DNA of 10,958 nt from JASEFH01 sp034679905 (lineage in GTDB: Archaea > Halobacteriota > Methanomicrobia > Methanomicrobiales > JACTUA01). The position numbers and the translations under genes are program-made. The notes under the pieces were generated by a model that was not told the origin of the DNA, made no database searches, and was given only the letters and a program-made list of their open reading frames with translations. Of this stretch, positions 6,608-10,958 are shown one piece after another. Where the stretch lies: the NCBI GenBank assembly GCA_034679905.1, contig JAXDAH010000147.1:1-10958 (forward strand), given 5' to 3'. How positions within the stretch are numbered: the stretch's first letter is position 1; each line of letters opens with the position of its first letter.

Positions 6608-7507
6608 TCAGGCCAGGTCTATCCGCATCCGCCGGCTGGCATCCACCATATTTTTCAGTTTTTTGAACGCGACATCCCTGGGGAGCATGCGCAGTCCGCA
6701 GTCGGGATCGATCAGCATCCGGTGGGACTCGAAGATCTCCGCGCCGCGCTGGATCCGCTTCTCGATCGTGGCCACACTCTCGACGGCGGGATCGCTGCTG
6801 TCGACGCACCCGAAACCGATCCACTTCCCCTTCAGATCCCGCCGGGCGATGATGTCGAGGTTCCGATCGCTGCCGGAGAACTCGAAGTCGAAGATGGTGA
6901 CCGGCATCTTCAGGATCGCGTCGATGACCCCGACCAGTTCCCCGCAGGCATGCAGGCAGGTCGCGCAGCGGAGTTCGGAGGTGATGAGCGATATGGACTC
7001 CAGAGCCGCCTGCATGTCGGCCATGCCAGTGGAGAGGATCGGCTCGTCGATCTGCAGGATGGTCACTCCCGTCGCCTCCAGCCCCTTCGCCTCCACCAGG
7101 AGGGCTCGCGCCAGGTCGAGGATCAGCTCCTCGCGGTTGCGGTACATCGGCGTGGCGATCTGGAGGGCATGGGCGAGTGTGCTCGGGCCCGTGATGATCC
7201 CTTTCACGAGCGGGTGGCGGGAGAGCGCGTACCGGGTATCCCCGATAGTGATCGGCTTTGCCGGAGGCTCCACCTTGCTGACCACGCGCTGGCCCTGAAT
7301 GCCCGGCAGCCGGGATGTGAAGACGGAGACCATGTCGCCCCGCACCTGGCCGTCGGAGAGGATATCGATGCCGGCCTGCAGCTGATCCGAGACCGCCAGC
7401 TCCACGGCGGAGTGGAGGGGATCGAGGAGGCTCTTCAACCCCACGCTCTTCACCACGGGGTAGCTTCCGACAACGGTCGTCGGAAAGAGTTTCGAGATAA
7501 AGTCCAT
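6608..7507 (-). CDS. core methionine synthase (archaeal MetE-type methyltransferase)
   Basis: This 299-residue protein corresponds to the C-terminal catalytic barrel of cobalamin-independent methionine synthase, the short form found in methanogens. Family knowledge says this form makes methionine from homocysteine with a methyl-corrinoid, not methyl-folate, as donor. Visible features are TTVVGSYP (10-17) at the start, QIDEP (152-156), the zinc ligands H186 and C188 in CLHACGE, and C270 in IDPDCGLRMLPRDVAFKKL, the hallmark MetE motif. The chosen ATG (7507-7505) is preceded by GGTGA (7516-7512 on this strand), a good ribosome site. The open frame continues 70 codons further upstream, but that part has no family similarity and contains a stable hairpin, so it is taken as leader. 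The gene is convergent with the KaiC-like gene, with one base between stop codons. Its methionine synthase role is well supported; the methyl donor is inferred. Confidence 0.88.
   Translation of the reverse strand: MDFISKLFPTTVVGSYPVVKSVGLKSLLDPLHSAVELAVSDQLQAGIDILSDGQVRGDMVSVFTSRLPGIQGQRVVSKVEPPAKPITIGDTRYALSRHPLVKGIITGPSTLAHALQIATPMYRNREELILDLARALLVEAKGLEATGVTILQIDEPILSTGMADMQAALESISLITSELRCATCLHACGELVGVIDAILKMPVTIFDFEFSGSDRNLDIIARRDLKGKWIGFGCVDSSDPAVESVATIEKRIQRGAEIFESHRMLIDPDCGLRMLPRDVAFKKLKNMVDASRRMRIDLA
6651..6664 (+). terminator. T-run terminator for the KaiC-like gene inside the opposing gene
   Basis: On the + strand, TTTTT-CAG-TTTTTT lies about 45 bases after the KaiC-like stop codon, within the 3' coding end of the opposing methionine synthase. 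A small GCC-GGCT-GGC stem (6631-6640) precedes it. Such T-runs terminate archaeal RNA polymerase. On the - strand these bases are lysine/asparagine codons, so the signal may have been selected for both uses or be incidental. Confidence 0.4.
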
Positions 7508-7543
7508 CGTTTCACCCTGCAGAGGCAGCCTGCCCCTCATCAG

Positions 7544-7573
7544 CGAGGCTCCGCATCGCTGGCTGGAGCCTCG
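7544..7573 (-). promoter_or_regulatory. stable hairpin in the methionine synthase leader
   Basis: CGAGGCTCC (7544-7552) and GGAGCCTCG (7565-7573) form a perfect 9-bp GC-rich stem with a 12-base loop, starting 37 bases upstream of the methionine synthase ATG. If transcription starts near 7578, below a weak TATA-like GATTTTA (7607-7601 on the - strand), the hairpin would sit at the very 5' end of the mRNA. It could be regulatory or protective. It does not match any SAM riboswitch I know. Confidence 0.4.
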
Positions 7574-7754
7574 AATCTGTAGAAGGTTATCATTCGGGGG
7601 TAAAATCGTTTCTGCTCCGATGTTCTCGAGCAGGCGCCCAAAGGAATACCGCGGGTCGGCAGTGGTCAGCGGATGCGACGGGGAGAGCTGCGGCTGCCCG
7701 AACGGGACCGCCTCCAATTCCCGGGACCTCCGAGCGGCTATCCGCTCTTCTCAG
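7574..7754. other. spacer between methionine synthase leader and pseudogene
   Basis: No gene is recognised on either strand. The - strand is open but lacks family similarity. A perfect 6-bp stem, GAGCGG (7732-7737) and CCGCTC (7742-7747) with loop CTAT, lies 7 bases beyond the pseudogene stop and may be its old terminator hairpin. Confidence 0.35.
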
Positions 7755-8223
7755 TCAGCTCCGGTACTCTGGCTGGTGCTGCATCTCCAAAAAGAGCCAG
7801 ACCCTGCGATCGATGAACCTGAGCTTGCTCAGCTACACCAGGGCGAGTCCGAAGGCAAGGGGCCCTGGAATGCGCAGGTTCCCCAGAAGACAGAGAGCAT
7901 GCCGATTGCCGAGACGGCACTCAGAAGGTTCGGTAGCCGCCTGTGGTGTGGTGGGAGGGGAACGGAGCCCCGCATTATCCACGCTCTCCGAGAACTCCCT
8001 CTGACGCCCGGTTGACGGTGGAATCGGGTCTCCTGAATATTCTGGGTTTGGCGAACAGCCGGAGAACCGCCAGGACTACCGGCAGAATGGCCAGCCAACC
8101 CAGGTATGCACGGCTCCAGAACGCCAGCGCCCGAAGGGGCAGTACGGCGTTCCCGGACCGGACACTCCGGGGATGGGCATGCCGCAGCCAGGTCTGTCGG
8201 GGCGCTGAGACGATCTTCCAGAG
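7755..8223 (-). pseudogene. decayed DUF6653-like small membrane protein gene
   Basis: Three - strand frames together spell one small membrane protein. Segment 1 (8223 to about 7978) reads WLRHAHPRSV, then AYLGWLAILPVVLAVLRLF, KPRIFRRPDST and EGVLGER, and hits TAA at 7977-7975. Segment 2, in another frame from about 7980 to 7880, gives W-x-MRGSVPLPPHHRRLPNLL and AVSAIGMLSVFWG. Segment 3, in the third frame, gives GPLAFGLALV, a TAG (7835-7833) where a tyrosine is expected, then LSKLRFIDRRVWLFLEM and PEYRS, ending at TGA 7757-7755. The order (HANPxSV-like start, membrane helix, LGERVW, PVPxHHRRxP, second helix, KLxFxDRxVWL) matches my memory of DUF6653 archaeal membrane proteins of about 160 residues. 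At least two frameshifts and one nonsense change are needed, and no start codon is left. Sequencing error could explain one frameshift but hardly all three lesions. The family name is from memory; the broken membrane-protein reading is seen directly. Confidence 0.75.
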
Positions 8224-8240
8224 TCAGGGCGCCTGCGATA

Positions 8241-8253
8241 CCCCTGTCAGGGG
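8241..8253 (-). other. short palindrome spanning the aspS stop codon
   Basis: CCCCTG-N-CAGGGG is a 13-base near-perfect palindrome that contains the TGA of aspS. As RNA it could form at most a 4-bp stem with a 5-base loop. It might aid termination, but no T-run follows. Confidence 0.2.
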
Positions 8254-9539
8254 ACCAGGCGGTGCCGATCCCGTGGGAAGAGCACCGCCTCGCGGATGTT
8301 GGGGAGCCCGAGCATGGTCATCACCAGCCGCTCCGCCCCCAGTCCCCAGCCGGCGTGGGGTGGCATGCCGTAGCGGAACGGCTTCAAGTAGAACTCGAAG
8401 TTCTCCGGCGTCAGCCCTTTGGCACGGATCTGCTCGACGAGCAGATCGTGCTGGTGCACGCGCTGGGCGCCGCTGGCGAGCTCCATCCTCGGATGCATCA
8501 GATCGAAGGCCTTGCAGAGCTCGGGATTCTCCGGATATGGCATGGCATAGTAGGGGCGAATCGACGTCGGCCAGTCCACGATGAAGTAATGCTCGCCGAT
8601 CTCCTCTCCGAGAGCCTTCTCCGCCACCGTACCGATATCGTCTCCAAAGGCGATCTTCTCTCCTGTCCTCCTCTCCGCGATGGCAATCGCATCCCTGTAG
8701 GGGATGCGGGGGAATGGCGTTCTGGGCACCTCGAACCCGCCGATCCCCAGGTCGGCGAGGAGGTCACCGTGCTCCTCCCGCACCCGGCGGTAGATGTGGA
8801 CGATCAGGTCCTCGAGGAGCTGCATCACGTCGCGGTGGTCCGCAAAGGAGACCTCGACGTCGATCGATGTGGCCTCGTTCAGGTGCTTGGTGGTGTTGTG
8901 CTCCTCCGCTCGGAATATGGGGCCGATCTCCAGCACCTTCTCGAAACCCGCCGCCATCATCATCTGCTTGTAGAGCTGCGGGCTCTGGTTGAGGAACGCC
9001 TCCTTCTCGAAGTAGGCGATCGGGAAGAGCTCCGTTCCCCCCTCGGTGGCAGCCGCCACGATCTTGGGAGTGGCGATATGAACAAAACCACGGTCCGAGA
9101 AGAACCCGTTCACTGCCTGCATCACCGTGCTGCGGATCAGGAAGACCGCCGTGACGCGGGGTTTCCGCAGGTCCAGGAAGCGGGCATCCAGCCGGGTGTC
9201 CAGTTCCGCCGGCACCTTCTCCACCACGTCGAGGGGGAGCGGGCTGGCGGAGGTACTGAGAATCTCCAGGCTTTCCGGGATCAGCTCGCGCCCCCCGGGC
9301 GCCTTGTCGATCGCCTTCACGGCACCCGATACCCGAACCACGGACTCCCGACTGATGCTGTTTACCGCGGCAAGAACGCCTTCTGGGGCCTTTCTCTTGA
9401 CGATGGTTACCTGGATGATCCCGGTCCGGTCCCGCACCAGACAGAAGTACAAACCGCCCAGATCGCGGATCTCGTGCACCCAGCCCTGGATCTCGGCGGT
9501 GCTCGTATACGGAGTTACTTCACGGATAGGAACGCTCAT
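8247..9539 (-). CDS. aspS: aspartyl-tRNA synthetase, archaeal type, probably non-discriminating
   Basis: This 430-residue class II synthetase charges tRNA-Asp. The N-terminal OB fold (about 1-100) binds the anticodon: GWVHEIRDLGGLYFCLVRD (19-37). The catalytic core has TPKIVAAATEGGTELFP around 158-174, LNQSPQLYKQ, motif 2 FRAEEHNTTKHLNE, and motif 3 GLGAERLVMTMLGLPNIREA ending in LFPRDRHRLVP. Length and motifs are typical of archaeal AspRS. Two gatekeeper positions hold H22 (after GWV) and P81 (DKAPGGRELIPE). Discriminating archaeal enzymes such as that of Thermococcus kodakarensis have Trp and Lys there; His and Pro are the relaxed form that also charges tRNA-Asn. If so, Asn-tRNA is made by the GatCAB amidotransferase in this organism. 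The ATG lies 38 bases from a TATA box (TATAAAA), so the leader is short; no strong ribosome site is seen. Confidence 0.96.
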   Translation of the reverse strand: MSVPIREVTPYTSTAEIQGWVHEIRDLGGLYFCLVRDRTGIIQVTIVKRKAPEGVLAAVNSISRESVVRVSGAVKAIDKAPGGRELIPESLEILSTSASPLPLDVVEKVPAELDTRLDARFLDLRKPRVTAVFLIRSTVMQAVNGFFSDRGFVHIATPKIVAAATEGGTELFPIAYFEKEAFLNQSPQLYKQMMMAAGFEKVLEIGPIFRAEEHNTTKHLNEATSIDVEVSFADHRDVMQLLEDLIVHIYRRVREEHGDLLADLGIGGFEVPRTPFPRIPYRDAIAIAERRTGEKIAFGDDIGTVAEKALGEEIGEHYFIVDWPTSIRPYYAMPYPENPELCKAFDLMHPRMELASGAQRVHQHDLLVEQIRAKGLTPENFEFYLKPFRYGMPPHAGWGLGAERLVMTMLGLPNIREAVLFPRDRHRLVP

Positions 9540-9576
9540 GTGAACTCTATACCGTTGGCGCCGGATAGATATAGGG

Positions 9577-9583
9577 TTTTATA
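9577..9583 (-). promoter_or_regulatory. TATA box of aspS
   Basis: On the - strand TATAAAA lies 38 bases before the aspS ATG. Transcription would begin near 9553, leaving a leader of roughly 13 bases. An additional TATATC (9573-9568) lies closer but is too near the start to be the main box. Confidence 0.55.
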
Positions 9584-9688
9584 CGCACTGTCGCGATCGA
9601 CGTCGGATGGGATCGGGAGCCGACGCGCCGCGTATCCTGCCTGCCGGCCGGGCAAACGGCGTATCCCGTGCCAGCGCGGCCGTGCGGC

Positions 9689-9710
9689 GGGAGGGGCTCC
9701 TGCCCTTCCC
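9689..9710 (-). terminator. stem-loop after the 93-residue gene
   Basis: GGGAGGGGC (9689-9697) and GCCCTTCCC (9702-9710) face each other across a 4-base loop, pairing over 9 bp with one imperfect pair. The stem begins 2 bases beyond the stop codon of the 9713-9994 gene. The position fits a 3'-end hairpin; there is no T-run after it on the - strand, so termination is not certain. Confidence 0.4.
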
Positions 9711-9712
9711 GA

Positions 9713-9994
9713 TCAGGCCTTCTCTTCGCCCGCCTTCAGGCGGAGGAGCGGTTCCAGGGAACGGGCGTCGCCGATGCGCCCGAGGAGATCTTCGGCGTTC
9801 ATCGAGATCCCCTTTTTATCCAGAGCCAGGGCAACCCATGCATCTGATCCTCTCCCCGGCTCTTCCACCCCTGCGGAGCGGGAGGCTCCGCTCTCCGTCG
9901 TCCTGCTGAGGCTGAACGCCTGTATCAGCCCTCTGACGTCCTTCCGCTCCCGCAGCCTCTCCCGCACCGTCCGGTATATCCCTTCCCTCTCCAT
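9713..9994 (-). CDS. small protein with HEAT-like C-terminal repeat
   Basis: This 93-residue hydrophilic protein begins MEREGIYRTVRERLRERKDV, a predicted charged helix followed by RGLIQAF. It ends with EDLLGRIGDARSLEPLLRL, which has the LGxIGDxRSxxPLL pattern of HEAT/PBS-lyase-type repeats. The middle (about 28-55) is Ser/Gly-rich and less regular. HEAT-like repeats mediate protein contacts; no specific partner is suggested. It has its own TATA box (CTTATATA at 10048-10041), a GAGGGGG ribosome site just before the ATG and a stem-loop 2 bases after the stop, which together support a real gene. It could also be a shortened copy of a longer HEAT-repeat protein. Downstream on the same strand is aspS, 173 bases away with its own promoter. 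Confidence 0.65.
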   Translation of the reverse strand: MEREGIYRTVRERLRERKDVRGLIQAFSLSRTTESGASRSAGVEEPGRGSDAWVALALDKKGISMNAEDLLGRIGDARSLEPLLRLKAGEEKA

Positions 9995-10040
9995 TCTGCC
10001 CCCTCAACTCGCAGCTACTCAGGAGTTCTCCGGAACGCTC

Positions 10041-10048
10041 TATATAAG
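10041..10048 (-). promoter_or_regulatory. TATA box of the HEAT-like gene
   Basis: On the - strand CTTATATA lies about 47 bases upstream of the ATG at 9994. It is one half of a divergent promoter region (9995-10199); the other half faces right at 10147-10155. Confidence 0.6.
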
Positions 10049-10146
10049 CTTCGCTTTTTGTCTCCCGCACGGATCTGCAGCACAACTCCATGGGGGCAAC
10101 GCCCGCCACGCCCCCGGTAAATTTGATGTGGCCGTCCACGATACAA

Positions 10147-10155
10147 TTTATATAT
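10147..10155 (+). promoter_or_regulatory. TATA box of the membrane zinc-ribbon gene
   Basis: TTTATATAT is a near-ideal archaeal TATA box, 45 bases before the ATG at 10200. The predicted leader is about 20 bases. No clear GGAG or GGTG ribosome site is visible before the ATG. Confidence 0.7.
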
Positions 10156-10199
10156 TCCGGGGATCCGCTCCATCGCGGCGGGACCTCCGGCACGCCACC

Positions 10200-10568
10200 A
10201 TGAAGGTCAATCTCACACGATACATCCTCTACCTGGTGCGGTGGCAGGCGAGCACCCCGCTCCTCGCCGGGGTGCTGATCCTGCTCGCTGCGCTGGATAC
10301 GCTGACAGCGACGATCGTCGCCAACCTGATCGGCGGCCTGATCTTCTTCTGGGTCGATCGCTTCATCTTCACGTCGCGCCGACTTTCAGCCCAGTGGGAG
10401 GTAAAAGAGAACATCCGCTGTGTCGACTGCGGGCGGACGGCGCGGGGCTACCGCCTCGTTAAGACGGCGAACTACGACCGCACGGAAGACAGGGAGCCCG
10501 AGTTTCGCTGCGAAGCCTGCTCGGAGATCAAGTCTGCGGAGCTGAAGAGGCGGGGGGTGCAGCTGTAG
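10200..10568 (+). CDS. small membrane protein with C-terminal zinc ribbon
   Basis: This 122-residue protein joins a membrane anchor to a metal-binding tail. Residues about 18-33 (TPLLAGVLILLAALDT) and 37-56 (TATIVANLIGGLIFFWVDRF) form two membrane helices. The cytoplasmic or exposed tail holds C74xxC77 (CVDCG) and C104xxC107 (CEAC), a four-cysteine zinc ribbon with a 26-residue insert. The WEVKENIRC and GYRLVKTANYDR segments look conserved, and I recall similar uncharacterised proteins in methanogens, but no function is known to me. The ATG was chosen because it lies 45 bases after a strong TATA box and the homologous-looking MKVNLTRYILYLVRWQ start follows. The frame is open far upstream, but that part is antisense to aspS and meaningless. 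Confidence 0.85.
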   Translation: MKVNLTRYILYLVRWQASTPLLAGVLILLAALDTLTATIVANLIGGLIFFWVDRFIFTSRRLSAQWEVKENIRCVDCGRTARGYRLVKTANYDRTEDREPEFRCEACSEIKSAELKRRGVQL

Positions 10569-10826
10569 CCGCCCCCTGCCGGGTCGCGCTTCGGATGCCG
10601 TTACGCCCTCGACCGTGAATTCCTGCAAAAAAAAGAGCTTCCTGGCGGATCTGCAGCCAAAGCCCCTCCGCAACTTTTATATGTGAATATGGCGACAGAA
10701 CGCACAACCGGGTAGCGATATCCCGGGCGTTAGTCGCCTCGTTGCAGAGCATCTGGCCGAACGCACGCGAAATCACCTGCTGCACCACGATTGTCTGTTG
10801 CTGCCCCGGCACCAGGAGAGACCCTC
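10569..10826 (+). promoter_or_regulatory. 258-base spacer with promoter and long leader of the last gene
   Basis: CTTTTATATG (10674-10683) is a good TATA box, about 145 bases before the ATG at 10827, so the predicted leader is about 120 bases, long for an archaeon. Near the predicted start, CCGGG (10708-10712) and CCCGG (10722-10726) can form a 5-bp hairpin with a 9-base loop. An A8 run at 10627-10634 would act as a T-run for leftward transcription. A - strand open frame from 10812 exists but has no ribosome site and was not accepted as a gene. Confidence 0.45.
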
Positions 10827-10958
10827 ATGAGAAGAGAGTACGTAAATTCCCCGATTGAGGAGGCAATCTGCGAACTCCGATTGTCTCCGGAGACAGACTG
10901 GGATCTGGCGGTTCCCGGCCTGTACTACGATCGTATTAAAGAGGAGCTCCCCACACGG
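10827..10958 (+). CDS. TIGR04255-family protein, 5' part only
   Basis: Only the first 44 residues are in the window; the frame runs off the right edge. The start SPIEEAICELRLSPETDWDL followed by VPGLYYDRIKEELP matches the hallmark of the TIGR04255 family as I recall it (PIxEAxxEIRF...WDLTIPGLxYExIKxEFP). That family is patchily distributed in bacteria and archaea, usually about 250 residues, of unknown function. The ATG has GGAG at 10815-10818, 8 bases before it. It is preceded by a long leader and its own promoter. Patchy distribution hints at lateral transfer or an accessory island to the right of the window, but nothing here proves it. Confidence 0.75.
   Translation, partial: MRREYVNSPIEEAICELRLSPETDWDLAVPGLYYDRIKEELPTR

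Noticed and set aside
6596..7582. + strand open frames opposite methionine synthase
   Set aside because: They are shadows; the - strand carries the MetE zinc-ligand motifs.
7508..7717. 70-codon N-terminal extension of methionine synthase
   Set aside because: The family begins at the TTVVGSYP region, a good GGTGA site precedes the ATG at 7507, and the extension contains a hairpin and no family similarity.
7620..8015. 131-codon + strand open frame
   Set aside because: It lies opposite the DUF6653-like pseudogene, with no ribosome site and no recognisable domain.
9816..10193. 125-codon - strand open frame overlapping the HEAT-like gene
   Set aside because: It runs through the divergent promoter region and both TATA boxes; the composition is shadow-like.
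8106..10199. Upstream in-frame extension of the zinc-ribbon protein
   Set aside because: It is antisense to aspS and to the HEAT-like gene; the real ATG at 10200 follows a strong TATA box and begins the recognisable protein.
10700..10780. Possible tRNA suggested by GGGTAGCGATATCCCGGG
   Set aside because: No acceptor stem, no T-loop GTTCRA sequence and no cloverleaf could be fitted.
10528..10812. 94-codon - strand open frame before the TIGR04255 gene
   Set aside because: It has no ribosome site, overlaps the end of the zinc-ribbon gene and crosses an A8 run and a TATA box; no family was recognised.

Overview
The window looks like chromosomal DNA from a methanogenic archaeon, most likely Methanomicrobiales and possibly Methanoculleus-like. 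The reasons are: GC-rich coding regions with AT-rich archaeal TATA boxes upstream; an archaeal-type aspartyl-tRNA synthetase; a short 'core' methionine synthase; a CDC48-type AAA ATPase; a KaiC/RecA-like protein; and a small archaeal membrane zinc-ribbon protein. The genus is inferred from gene content and base composition, not from a marker gene.

Layout. Positions 2-829 hold the 3' end of a CDC48/VAT-type AAA+ ATPase with an unusual insertion in its lid. Positions 830-1637 are a gene-poor stretch with two copies of a GC-rich hairpin repeat, one containing a strong G-quadruplex motif, and an AT-rich promoter at its right end. Positions 1638-5950 are a tight four-gene operon on the + strand: an AMP-forming acyl-CoA synthetase, a TrpP-like ECF substrate-binding (S) membrane protein, a fused double ECF ATPase, and the EcfT transmembrane coupling protein. 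The gaps are 2, 0 and 3 bases. The last three genes form a complete ECF vitamin/metabolite importer. The CoA ligase at the head suggests that the imported molecule is an organic acid trapped as its CoA thioester; the substrate itself cannot be read from the sequence.

Positions 6010-6606 encode a RecA/KaiC-like protein with a degenerate Walker A motif. It converges, with one base between stop codons, on a core methionine synthase on the - strand (6608-7507). Upstream of that gene lie a leader hairpin and then a decayed - strand gene (7755-8223). This pseudogene encodes a small membrane protein, apparently of the DUF6653 type, broken by two frameshifts and a stop codon. aspS follows (8247-9539, - strand); its residues suggest a non-discriminating AspRS. 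A 93-residue protein with a HEAT-like C-terminus follows (9713-9994, - strand).

A divergent promoter region (9995-10199) separates it from a two-helix membrane zinc-ribbon protein (10200-10568, + strand). After a 258-base spacer with a TATA box and a long leader, the window ends inside the 5' part of a TIGR04255-family gene (10827 onward). No rRNA, tRNA, CRISPR array or intact mobile element was recognised.
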